Positions 43,937 through 52,402 of a DNA stretch of 64,000 nt are shown one piece after another. The translations under genes and the position numbers were made by a program. Position 1 is the stretch's first letter, and each line of letters opens with the position of its first letter. Where the stretch lies: NCBI GenBank assembly GCA_022786995.1, contig JALFUW010000066.1, forward strand, positions 1 to 64,000. Reading direction: 5' to 3'. Origin of the DNA: Clostridiales bacterium (GTDB taxonomy: Bacteria; Bacillota; Clostridia; Oscillospirales; Oscillospiraceae). The notes under the pieces are model-generated. The model had not been told where the DNA came from. It saw only the letters and a list, made by a program, of their open reading frames with translations, and searched no databases.

Positions 43937-44596
43937 ATGCAGACTGCCGCACTGATCGTAGCCGCCGGAATGTCCTTCCGGATGGGCGATTTCAAGCCCA
44001 TGCTGAGCATCGGCTCGATTTCCATTGCCCAGCGGGTGGTGGCGACCTTCCAGCAGGCAGGAATCCGCAGAATCGTCATGGTCACCGGCTTCAACGCGGT
44101 GACGCTGGAGCGGCATCTTTCCGGCAGCGGCGTGATCTTCCTGCGCAACGAGGCCTACGAAACCACCCAGATGTTTGACTCCGTGAAAATCGGGCTTGCC
44201 TATCTTCGCGGCAAGTGTGACGCGGTGCTGTTCACCCCGGTGGACATTCCGCTGTTCACAGCTGCCACCGTCCGCAGCCTGCTGGCTTCAAACGCGGAGC
44301 TTGCCTGTCCTGTCTGCGATGGGCATACGGGACACCCCATTGTCATACACGCGGATTTGTTTGACCCCATTCTTTTGGACGGCGGTGAGGGGGGACTGAA
44401 AGGGGCGGTGGAGCGCTGCGGCACGCGAATGCGGCAAATCCCGGTAAAGGATCCCGGCACGCTCCACGATGCCGACACGCCAGCGGATTTTTCCGCTTTG
44501 GTGGATTACCACAATTCCCAGCTGGCGCGCCCGGTGGTCAGCGTGTCACTATATAAGGAAAAACCTTTTTTGACGAGAAAATTGCCATGCTCCTGA
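43937..44596 (+). CDS. MobA/MocA-like nucleotidyltransferase, N-terminal part of a split fusion gene
   Basis: The 219-residue frame holds a complete nucleotidyltransferase domain: LIVAAGMSFRMGDFKPML is the nucleotide-binding loop and FTPVDIPLF and GHPIVI are the other family signatures. Such proteins add CMP or GMP to molybdopterin or help mature selenium-dependent molybdenum hydroxylases. AGGAGG precedes the ATG. The end SVSLYKEKPFLTRKLPCS leaves the family at KPF; one extra T in the T6 run at 44566-44571 would restore KPFFDEKIAMLLTLV and join the ModE-like domain in the next frame. I therefore read this as a single gene split by a one-base loss. Confidence 0.8.
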   Translation: MQTAALIVAAGMSFRMGDFKPMLSIGSISIAQRVVATFQQAGIRRIVMVTGFNAVTLERHLSGSGVIFLRNEAYETTQMFDSVKIGLAYLRGKCDAVLFTPVDIPLFTAATVRSLLASNAELACPVCDGHTGHPIVIHADLFDPILLDGGEGGLKGAVERCGTRMRQIPVKDPGTLHDADTPADFSALVDYHNSQLARPVVSVSLYKEKPFLTRKLPCS

Positions 44597-44862
44597 CACT
44601 GGTGGACGAAACCAGATCCGTCCGGGCAGCGGGGCAGCAGATGCAGCTGAGCTATTCCAGCTGCTGGAATATCATCCGCACGCTGGAAGGTCAGCTGGGC
44701 TGCACCCTGATCGAACGCACCCAGGGCGGCGCGGGAGGCAGCCAGAGCCACTTGACGCAGCGGGGACGGCTGCTTCTGAGCCGTTTCGCGGAATATGAGA
44801 AACGCATCCGTGCCGAGGCGGGAGTGCTGTACCCGGAATATTTTGGGGGGCTGTTTGAATGA
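44587..44862 (+). CDS. ModE/LysR-type winged-helix domain, C-terminal part of the split fusion gene
   Basis: A 91-residue winged-helix domain like the N-terminal domain of ModE: VDETRSVRAAGQQMQLSYSS is the helix-turn-helix and RTQGGAGGSQSHLTQRG the wing. The open frame extends upstream to a TAA at about 44552, giving GKTFFDEKIAM before the first ATG. No ribosome site precedes that ATG, so the domain was most likely made as the C-terminal part of the nucleotidyltransferase. Its end overlaps the phosphatase start (ATGA). It probably sensed or answered to molybdenum supply. Translation today would need a frameshift. Confidence 0.72.
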   Translation: MLLTLVDETRSVRAAGQQMQLSYSSCWNIIRTLEGQLGCTLIERTQGGAGGSQSHLTQRGRLLLSRFAEYEKRIRAEAGVLYPEYFGGLFE

Positions 44863-45410
44863 AACGGGTGTATCTTCTCCGGCACGCTGCGCAGGATTTT
44901 CCCGACGGACAGCGCCGGTGTCTCGGCAGGACGGACACTCCGCTGGGGGATGTGGGCATGGCCCAGGCGGAAGCCATGGCTGCACGCCTGCCGCCGGTTG
45001 CCGCCGTTTTTTCCAGTCCCCTGACCCGCGCGGTGCAGACTGCCCGGAAAATCGATGGGAGCATTACGACTATGACTGGCCTTCGGGAGCTGGACTACGG
45101 GCAGTGGGACGGGCTGACCTTCGCGGAAATCCGCAGGAGATTCCCGGAATTGTATGCACAACGGGAGCATGACAAATCCCTGATGCCGCCCGGCTCGGAA
45201 CCGCCGGAGCAGGCACTTGCCCGGTTTTTAGGTGCCATGGCGGAAGCCGCCCGGATCAGTCCCGGGGATTTCGCCGTGGTAGCCCACGGCGGTGTGATCG
45301 AATTGTTTTCGCAGGCAATCACCGGCAGGCGCTATAAGCCCCGGTATTGTGAAATACTGTCCCTGATATGGGAAAATGAAAGATTTACGCAATCGGAGGA
45401 ACGCTTATGA
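44859..45410 (+). CDS. Histidine phosphatase family protein
   Basis: A 183-residue member of the phosphoglycerate-mutase-like phosphatases: the catalytic motif is LLRHAAQ (Arg8, His9), with LTRAVQTARKI, LRELDYGQWDGLTFAEI and the second His in VVAHGGVIE. CobC-type phosphatases in this group act in cobalamin synthesis, but here the partners are a molybdopterin-type nucleotidyltransferase and XdhC, and such a phosphatase is a regular companion in those operons. It overlaps both neighbours by four bases (ATGA), showing tight translational coupling. The substrate is unknown. Confidence 0.85.
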   Translation: MKRVYLLRHAAQDFPDGQRRCLGRTDTPLGDVGMAQAEAMAARLPPVAAVFSSPLTRAVQTARKIDGSITTMTGLRELDYGQWDGLTFAEIRRRFPELYAQREHDKSLMPPGSEPPEQALARFLGAMAEAARISPGDFAVVAHGGVIELFSQAITGRRYKPRYCEILSLIWENERFTQSEERL

Positions 45411-46399
45411 GACAGATGCTGCAAATTATGAAGGCCCGGCTGCTGGCGGGAGAGGATTTGGTCATGGTCACGGTTACCGCGTCCTCCGGTGCCACCCCCC
45501 GCGGTGCCGGAGCCCGGATGCTGGTGGGAAAAGCGGGCCGTATCTGCGGCACCATCGGCGGCGGCGCGGTGGAGTACCGCTCGGAGGGAATCGCCAAAAC
45601 CGTTCTGGAGGAAAAAAGCTCCCGTGGTCACGACTTTACCCTGAGCCGGGAGGATGTGCAGAATCTGGGGATGATCTGCGGCGGCGCCTGCAATGTGTTT
45701 TTCCACTATCTGAGCGCCGGGGATAAAGATGTTCTGGCGCTGGCGGAGGAAGCCGAGACCCGGTTTGCCCGCGGAGAGGACACTTGGCTGGTGTCCGATC
45801 TGTCCGGCGGCGGCAGACTGTACCTGACGGACAAAAGCGACACTGCCCTGCTTCCGCACCTGACCCGGCAGCCCCACCGGGCACAGCTGCAGGGCAAAGA
45901 GCTGTACATTGAGCAGATCGTCACCGGCGGGCGGGTCTATGTCTTCGGCGGCGGGCATGTGGCGCAGGAGCTGGTGCCGGTGCTTTCCCATGTGGGCTTC
46001 CGATGCGTGGTCATGGATGACCGGCCGGAATTCGCGGACAAGACCCTGTTCCCTGCGGCGGAGCAGGTGGTTCTGGGAGATTTCCGCAGGATTTCCGATT
46101 TTCTTTCCATTGGCAGCGAGGACTACGTCTGCGTTATGACCCGGGGGCACGCGGGAGATACCATCGTGCAGGCACAGGTGCTCCGCTGCCGCCCCTGCTA
46201 CTGCGGCGTCATCGGCAGCCGCCACAAGGCCGCCGGTGTCCGCAAGGTTCTCAAGGAGGAATACGGCCTTTCCGAGGAGGCGCTGAACAGCGTGACCACC
46301 CCCATCGGCATCTCCATCGGCGCAGAAACCCCGGCGGAAATCGCCATTTCCATCGCCGCCCAGCTCATTGCCCACCGGGCGGAGCGCAATAGGCGATGA
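45407..46399 (+). CDS. XdhC/CoxI-family molybdenum hydroxylase maturation protein
   Basis: A 330-residue protein with the two XdhC parts: an N-terminal domain (VTVTASSGATPRGAGARMLV, GTIGGGAVEYRSE) and a C-terminal Rossmann domain (VYVFGGGHVAQELVPVLSHV, CGVIGSRHKAAGVRKVL). XdhC binds molybdenum cofactor, helps its sulfuration and inserts it into xanthine-dehydrogenase-type enzymes. No such enzyme is in the window; the target must lie elsewhere. Together with moaA-moaC-mogA at 57-58.7 kb this implies an active molybdo-enzyme system. Confidence 0.9.
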   Translation: MRQMLQIMKARLLAGEDLVMVTVTASSGATPRGAGARMLVGKAGRICGTIGGGAVEYRSEGIAKTVLEEKSSRGHDFTLSREDVQNLGMICGGACNVFFHYLSAGDKDVLALAEEAETRFARGEDTWLVSDLSGGGRLYLTDKSDTALLPHLTRQPHRAQLQGKELYIEQIVTGGRVYVFGGGHVAQELVPVLSHVGFRCVVMDDRPEFADKTLFPAAEQVVLGDFRRISDFLSIGSEDYVCVMTRGHAGDTIVQAQVLRCRPCYCGVIGSRHKAAGVRKVLKEEYGLSEEALNSVTTPIGISIGAETPAEIAISIAAQLIAHRAERNRR

Positions 46400-46416
46400 T
46401 TCACGGGCACCCATGC

Positions 46417-46450
46417 ACCCCCCGGTTCCAATGCAAGGAACCGGGGGGGT
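46417..46450 (+). terminator. Terminator of the maturation operon
   Basis: A strong stem (ACCCCCCGGTTCC) with a 7-base loop is followed by CCTTTTGT. Confidence 0.8.
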
Positions 46451-46499
46451 CCTTTTGTCTGCCGTCCTTTGACGAAGGTCCCCAATTTTTACCGGCGGC

Positions 46500-46528
46500 T
46501 TGCGGTCGGTGTGCAAATATGTTATGCT
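46500..46528 (+). promoter_or_regulatory. Promoter of the PHP-type hydrolase gene
   Basis: TTGCGG, 17 bases, TATGCT, 31 bases before the ATG. The same -10 is used by the next gene (49123-49151). Confidence 0.55.
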
Positions 46529-46559
46529 AGTCGAAAATTGTCGAATGGAGGCAATCGGG

Positions 46560-49118
46560 ATGCGGAAACGACTGGCATGGGTTTTGCTTGCGGTAATCCT
46601 GCTGGCTGTGATTGATCCGTCTCCGGCAGCGGCGGAGGACGAAAAGGAACCGGCAGCGCAGCTTGCAGAGGAAACAACCCTGCTGACGATCCGCCGGGTG
46701 ACTGCCCTCCCGGCGGGTGCGCAGGGTGTCACCTTTCGGGGGACGGTCATCTGGACAGAGGGGGATGTTCTGGTGCAGGATAGCAGCGGCAGTCTGCGGC
46801 TGTTATCCTCCGAATCCCTCAACGTCGGGGATATGATATTGGTCACGGGTGAGACCGGGGAGGAAGGGTTTCTCGCAGAGGACGTGACGGTGGAGGGAAC
46901 CGGGCCCCTTCCCGCCTGGGAAACTACCCTCGCCGATGCCCCGGAGGGACTGCGCGTCGCCATTCGGGGCGGCACACTGTCCCAAGGGTATCTGACACAG
47001 GACGGATACAGCGTGGAGGTGTGCGCTGAGGATATCCCCACGGCACAGGCGGATGTGTACGGAATCCTGCTGAATGGTATTTTTTACGCGGACACCATCG
47101 TGCCCGCCGCGAAGCCGGATCGGGAGTGGAAGGCTTACTTTGGCCTGCTGGATGCCAGCAGCAGCCTGTCCGATGGGCTGGGGACGGTACAGGAGGCCTT
47201 TTCCCACGCGTCCCAGGTGAAGGGACTGGACTTTTTTGCCGTGACCGACCACAGCGACTCCTTTGACAATGCGGTCATCGGCGGCATTACCCGGGACGGC
47301 GCTTCCGTCAGCGCGGCCTGGGCGGCGGGAAAGCAGGCTGCCGCCGGGGTGACGAATGACCATTTTGTCGGCATATTCGGTTACGAAATGAGCTGGCCCC
47401 GAGATAAAAAAGTGGGCCACATCAACACCTTTGCTACCCCCGGCTGGCAGACACCCCACCAGCCCGGCATGAACACGCTGGCGGGCTACTGCGCCGCGCT
47501 GGCGAAAGTACCGGGTCAGGTGAGCCAGTTCAATCACCCCAGCCTCTACAGCGGTGACTTCGGCGGCTTTGAAGACTATGATCCTGCCTGTGATGCCTGC
47601 ATCCAGCTGTTTCAGCTGGAGGGCGAAGGCGGCGAATCCTTCTATGACTACTACCTTCAGGCGCTGGATTGCGGCTGGCATGTGGCCCCCACCGTGGGGC
47701 AGGATAATCATCACGGGAATTGGGGAGACGAGGGGTTGAGCCGCACGGGCGTGCTGGCGAAGGAGCTGACGGAGGGAGCACTGTATGAAGCCATGGCTGC
47801 CCGCCGGGTCTACGCCACGGAAGATCCTGATTTTTATGTGGACTACCGCCTGAACGGCAATCTCATGGGTTCCGTCATGGGTGCTGCCGAGGGGCTGGAA
47901 GCCAGCGTGGTGCTGTACGACGCCACGGACGGGCCGGAGGCGCTGGTGGAGGTCATCGGTGCCGGGGGCGCGGTTCTGGCCTCCGGCAGCACTGCCGATG
48001 GAACGCTGTCCCTTCCCGTACCGGCCGGATCGCCGTACTATTTTCTGTGGATTTCCCAGCCCGACGGGGATGCGGCAGTGACCGCCCCGGTATGGGTGGA
48101 TGATTTCGCGGACATGGGTATTGCCGGCTTTACGGCGGACACAGACAGCCCCCTGATCGGGCAGACGGTGATGCTGACACTGGAGCTGTTCAACTGGGAG
48201 GAGGTATCCTTTGAGGTCACCGGCGTATCCCTGTACAGCGGCGCGGATAAGCTGGGAGACTTTGCATCCGGCGGAGGTCTGTGCTATACCTTCCCACTGC
48301 TGTGGGGGGAGCCGGGGCAGCTTCCGCTGACGGCGGTGGTGACGGGCGCCGCAGATGGGGTGGAGCGAAGCTATGAGCGGGAGCTGACCCTGCGCTTTGG
48401 CCTGCCGAACCCGGTGGAAGCGTCCATCCGGCAGGTAAGAGACGGAACCCCCGGGCAGGTCTTCACCATCTCCGGCTACGCCACCTCCGGCAATACCAAC
48501 CCTGACACCACATTTACGGACACGATCTATGTGCAGGACGACACCGGCGGCATCCCGGCCCGGGGCAGATTCACCCAACGCATTCAGGTGGGCACGCCAC
48601 TGGCGGTCACCGGCGTACTGCGGGAAGAAAACGGCGAACCCACTCTGGAAATGACGCGCTTTGAAGTTCTGGATAAGGCCATGTACCGCTATGTACCCAG
48701 CAGCGTAAGCTGCCGGGAGGCCATGGACTACGCCCTTCACGGCGGCAGCCTGGTGCAGACCGAAGGCGAGGTGGCGTCGGTGAGCGCCGACGGAAAACAG
48801 GTTTCCTGCTTTACCCTCCGGGACAGCCGGGGCGATACCGCGGAAATTGTCATTGACCCGGAGATCCGTTCCGGGGCCTATGGTGTCAATGCACTGACGG
48901 ACGTGGTGAAGGTGGGGCAGACCGTTCGTGTCATGGGCCTTCTTTCCCGGGAGGAAACCGGGCAAGCAGTCCTGCGGGTGCGCAACTGCGACGAGGTGGC
49001 GGCGGTGGAGCCGGTGCCTGCTCCCACAGCGGCACCGGCGGAGGTTGTGGCGGATGAAAGCAATCCGCCCACAGGTGACAGTCGAATTTGGCGGCTTTTC
49101 GCGGATTTCCTGTGGTAA
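46560..49118 (+). CDS. Secreted CehA/McbA-type PHP-domain metallohydrolase
   Basis: An 852-residue exported protein: signal peptide (residues 1-26, cut near PAAAED), an OB-fold-like domain (about 50-120), a PHP metallohydrolase domain (about 175-430) and further beta-rich and OB-fold-like domains (about 610-830). Metal-ligand motifs are FFAVTDHSDSFDN, GHINTFATPGW, SQFNHPSLYSGDFGG and VGQDNHHGNWGD. CehA-like enzymes hydrolyse phospho- or carbamate esters; the natural substrate here is unknown. GGAGG precedes the ATG at 46560. The end (NPPTGDSRIWRLFADFLW) resembles a sortase-type NPxTG signal but lacks the membrane anchor and basic tail, so anchoring is doubtful. Confidence 0.78.
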   Translation: MRKRLAWVLLAVILLAVIDPSPAAAEDEKEPAAQLAEETTLLTIRRVTALPAGAQGVTFRGTVIWTEGDVLVQDSSGSLRLLSSESLNVGDMILVTGETGEEGFLAEDVTVEGTGPLPAWETTLADAPEGLRVAIRGGTLSQGYLTQDGYSVEVCAEDIPTAQADVYGILLNGIFYADTIVPAAKPDREWKAYFGLLDASSSLSDGLGTVQEAFSHASQVKGLDFFAVTDHSDSFDNAVIGGITRDGASVSAAWAAGKQAAAGVTNDHFVGIFGYEMSWPRDKKVGHINTFATPGWQTPHQPGMNTLAGYCAALAKVPGQVSQFNHPSLYSGDFGGFEDYDPACDACIQLFQLEGEGGESFYDYYLQALDCGWHVAPTVGQDNHHGNWGDEGLSRTGVLAKELTEGALYEAMAARRVYATEDPDFYVDYRLNGNLMGSVMGAAEGLEASVVLYDATDGPEALVEVIGAGGAVLASGSTADGTLSLPVPAGSPYYFLWISQPDGDAAVTAPVWVDDFADMGIAGFTADTDSPLIGQTVMLTLELFNWEEVSFEVTGVSLYSGADKLGDFASGGGLCYTFPLLWGEPGQLPLTAVVTGAADGVERSYERELTLRFGLPNPVEASIRQVRDGTPGQVFTISGYATSGNTNPDTTFTDTIYVQDDTGGIPARGRFTQRIQVGTPLAVTGVLREENGEPTLEMTRFEVLDKAMYRYVPSSVSCREAMDYALHGGSLVQTEGEVASVSADGKQVSCFTLRDSRGDTAEIVIDPEIRSGAYGVNALTDVVKVGQTVRVMGLLSREETGQAVLRVRNCDEVAAVEPVPAPTAAPAEVVADESNPPTGDSRIWRLFADFLW

Positions 49119-49122
49119 ATGG

Positions 49123-49151
49123 TTGCATTGACGGGTAAAATGTGGTATGCT
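49123..49151 (+). promoter_or_regulatory. Promoter of the repeat-protein gene
   Basis: TTGCAT, 17 bases, TATGCT, 36 bases before the ATG. Confidence 0.5.
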
Positions 49152-49187
49152 TTTCAGATAAAATAAGCCGAACCGGGAGGATTGGTC

Positions 49188-50855
49188 ATGAGCAAAAAAG
49201 TGGTTACCGTTCTGGCGGTCATCGCGCTGGTGCTGGCGCTGGTGGTTGCCGGTGCGCTGGGATTTTTATGGTATCGCAATACCCATGTGTTTGTGGAGGG
49301 CAAGGCCTACTCCAACCGGGTGGATTCCCTGGATCTGCGTCAGGAGTCCATTTCCATCGAGCACTACGACCAGCTTAAGGCTCTGCTGCCGGACTGTGAA
49401 ATTCTGTGGAACGTGCCCTTCCAGAACGGCACGGTGTCCAGCGACTGTGGGGAGCTGACCATTGACACGATTTCCGATGGGGATATTGAACTGATGGCGG
49501 CCTATTTCCCGAACCTCAAAAAGGTGGACGCGTCCCAGTGTGGCGACTATGCCATGCTGGAAAAGCTGCAAGCCCGGCTGCCGGAGCTGGATGTGATCTA
49601 CACGGTATCTCTGGGCGGCAAGTCCTTCGCCCCGGACAGCACGGAGCTTTCTCTGGCGCCGGAAGAATTCGATCTGGACACGCTGACAGCGAACCTTCCA
49701 TATCTGCCCCAGGTGAACACGCTGGAATTCCTTCGCACAGACTTGACGCTGGAACAGGTGGAGCAGCTTCGCACGAACTTCCCCGGCATCACCTTCGCCT
49801 TCACGGTGGAGCTGCTGGGGCAGGAATACGGCGAGGACACCACAGAGCTTGACCTGTCCGCCATGACCTCGGAGCAGGTGGTGGAAGTCTCCCAGAAGCT
49901 CCCCATGCTGCCCGCGCTGGAAAAAATCACCCTGACCGATGGGGAGGGGAACAGCCAGCTGCCCAAGGAGGATGTGAAGGCCTTACAGCAGGCAGTGCCC
50001 AACGCAGTCATCGACTATAGCTTTGACTTCTTCGGCACGGTTCTTTCCACCGCCGAGGAAGAGGTTCACATTAAAAATGTAAAAATCGGCGACGAGGGCG
50101 AGAGCGAAGTCCGGGCGGCGCTGGATCTGCTGCCGAACTGCAAGCGGTTTGTGCTGGAAAACTGCCAGATCTCCAACGAGGTTATGGCAAAGCTCCGGGA
50201 CGACTACCGGGACCGCACCAAGGTGGTCTGGCGGGTGAGTTTCGGCAAGGGCAGCAGCCTGACCGACGCCCAGATTCTCCGGGCGGTCTACGATCTGGTG
50301 GACACCAACTGCGCCAACCTCACCTATCTGGAGGATGTGCGGTTCATGGACATCGGCCACAATGAGTTTTTGAAGGAATCCTCCTTCATTTCCGGCATGA
50401 AGAGTCTGGAATATGTGATTATTTCCGGCTCCATGATCAGCGATCTGAAGCCCTTTTCCAACTGCAAAAATCTGAAGGTGCTGGAAGCGGCCTTCTGCGA
50501 GTATATCTACAGTGCGGAAGGGCTGGAAAGCTGTGAGAATCTGGAACGGCTGAACATCAGCTACACCCACATCACCGACCTGTCCCCCCTGGACAACCTG
50601 AACCTTGTGAACCTGTGCGCCATGTATGAGGGCAAATCCCGGGTGCCCGTGGAGGAGCAGGAGCGGTTCAAGGCGTTGAAGCCGGACTGCAAAATGACCT
50701 TCGTCGGCTCCCAGCCCTACGGCTCTGCCTGGCGGTATGACGATAACAACGATCCTTTGGAATGGTATGCAACCATCCGCAAGGTCTTCCGCTACGACAT
50801 CTTCCCTGCCACACCCAACCATGTGGGCTGGTATCTTGACGGCGAGGACGAACAA
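49188..50855 (+). CDS. Membrane-anchored protein with about 70-residue repeats and a leucine-rich tail
   Basis: A 556-residue protein with one N-terminal membrane helix (residues 6-28), so the rest faces outside. Residues about 67-340 hold four to five tandem units of 64-72 residues starting near 67, 131, 198, 270 and 341; each has the pattern LP...hxYxVxLxG......D.TELxL followed by a helix ending in LP.L..L.L. Residues about 385-490 are leucine-rich-repeat-like (KSLEYVIISGSMISDLKPFS, LNISYTHITDLSPLDNL). GGGAGG precedes the ATG at 49188. It is a probable binding or scaffolding protein; I do not know the repeat family. Confidence 0.7.
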
Positions 50856-50875
50856 TAAATTGGAATTTGGCGGGG

Positions 50876-50950
50876 AGCCAGCGCGGGCAATGCGTCACGG
50901 ACGCTGGGCAGTCAACGGCGACTCGCCGCCAGCCGGCAGCGTCTGCAATG
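50876..50950. repeat. Remnant of a dispersed repeat before the MBOAT gene
   Basis: It carries the core GGCGACTCGCCGCC seen at 16008-16022 and GCAATGCGTCACGG related to other copies. It occupies the space where the MBOAT start signals would be expected. Confidence 0.5.
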
Positions 50951-50967
50951 GAAAAGAGGGATCGTTT

Positions 50968-52389
50968 CTGCTTTTTACAAGTCTTGAATTCTTACTGACC
51001 TTTCTGCCGGGAACACTGCTGGTGTATTTCCTCATTCCGAAGAAGGCCAGAAATTACTGGCTGCTGCTGGTCAGCCTGTTCTTTTACACCTGGGGCGCGC
51101 CGAAATTTGTCGTTTTTCTGGTGGGCTCCATTGTGTTCAATTACCTCATGGCGCTGCTCATCGACAAATGTCCGGCGGGAGGGCTGAAAAAGGCCCTTCT
51201 GGGGTTGGCAGTTCTCGGAAACTTATCGATCCTGTTCGTGTTCAAGTACATGAATTTTGTCACGGGCACACTGCTGGACTGGTTCCCGGCGCTGGCAGGG
51301 GTTATCCCTCAGACGGACTTCCGTCTGCCCATCGGCATTTCCTTCTTCACCTTTCAGGCCCTGAGCTATGTGGTGGATGTATACCGGGGCACCGTAGCGG
51401 TGCAGAAGAATCCGGCCTTTGTGGGGCTGTACATCTCCTTCTTCCCCCAGCTGATTGCCGGCCCCATCGTCCGCTACAGCACCATCGCCGAGGATATCGA
51501 ACACAGAACCATCACCTTTGACGGCTTTTCCCGGGGCGTTATGCGGTTTTTGTACGGCTTCAACCGAAAAATGCTGCTGGCAAACGTCCTCGCTAACGCC
51601 GCGGATGCCGCCTTTGCCGCATCCAATTTAAGCGTCGCCATGGCCTGGCTGGGCAGCATCTGCTACACCCTGCAAATCTACTTCGACTTTTCCGGCTATT
51701 CGGAAATGGCCATCGGCATGGGTCAGATGTTCGGCTTCCGATTCTTGGAAAACTTCAACTACCCTTACATCTCCAAAACCGTCACGGAATTCTGGCGGCG
51801 GTGGCACATTTCCCTGGGCAGCTGGTTCCGGGATTATGTCTACTTCCCTCTGGGCGGCTCCAGGGTGAAAACCAAAGGCCGTCTGGTGTTTAACCTTGCG
51901 GTGGTCTGGCTGGCCACCGGCATCTGGCACGGGGCCAACTGGACGTTCCTGCTGTGGGGCTGCCTGTACGGTGTCATCATTATTATCGAGAAGCTGCTGA
52001 ACCTGCCGAAGCGTCTGCCTTCGCACCCTGCCGCAGCGGCTGTTTATCAGGTTCTCACCATGCTGGCTGTGGTGGTGGGCTGGGTGCTGTTCCGGGCGGA
52101 TAATTTAAGCGCGGCGGGGAATTACCTGCTTACCATGTTCGGCCTGAAGGGGGCGGCGCTGGTGGATACCATGGCGGTGTTCCACTTCCGGGAGTATCTG
52201 GTGCCCCTGTGCGTTGGGCTTCTGTGCTCCACACCCCTATTCCGCTGGATTCGTGAAAAAGCGCAGGCCCGGGGCTGGGAGACTGCCTATGGGCTGTGGG
52301 ACGGTTTCATGCAGCTGCTGCTGTTCGCCGTGGGGCTGTCGTACCTCGTGATGAACGCCCACAACCCCTTTATCTACTTCAATTTCTGA
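50968..52389 (+). CDS. MBOAT-family O-acyltransferase (AlgI type)
   Basis: A 473-residue polytopic membrane protein with about ten helices. The family core is visible: YPYISKTVTEFWRRWHISLG, SWFRDYVYFPLGGSRV and the catalytic His in ATGIWHGANWTFLLWG. It passes acyl (usually acetyl) groups across the membrane for transfer to a surface polymer by the next gene's product. The start is uncertain: the usual LFTSLEFLLTFLP beginning is preceded in frame only by CTG (50968) with AGAGGG six bases upstream; the next in-frame ATG (50890) lies inside a repeat. A rare CTG start or repeat-altered start is implied. Confidence 0.85.
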   Translation: MLFTSLEFLLTFLPGTLLVYFLIPKKARNYWLLLVSLFFYTWGAPKFVVFLVGSIVFNYLMALLIDKCPAGGLKKALLGLAVLGNLSILFVFKYMNFVTGTLLDWFPALAGVIPQTDFRLPIGISFFTFQALSYVVDVYRGTVAVQKNPAFVGLYISFFPQLIAGPIVRYSTIAEDIEHRTITFDGFSRGVMRFLYGFNRKMLLANVLANAADAAFAASNLSVAMAWLGSICYTLQIYFDFSGYSEMAIGMGQMFGFRFLENFNYPYISKTVTEFWRRWHISLGSWFRDYVYFPLGGSRVKTKGRLVFNLAVVWLATGIWHGANWTFLLWGCLYGVIIIIEKLLNLPKRLPSHPAAAAVYQVLTMLAVVVGWVLFRADNLSAAGNYLLTMFGLKGAALVDTMAVFHFREYLVPLCVGLLCSTPLFRWIREKAQARGWETAYGLWDGFMQLLLFAVGLSYLVMNAHNPFIYFNF

Positions 52390-52402
52390 AAGAAGGAACA
52401 GT

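Noticed and set aside
46803-48965. 720-codon open frame on the minus strand
   Set aside because: It is the exact antisense of the PHP-type hydrolase gene. It has no ribosome site or family motif and arises from the high G+C of the true gene.
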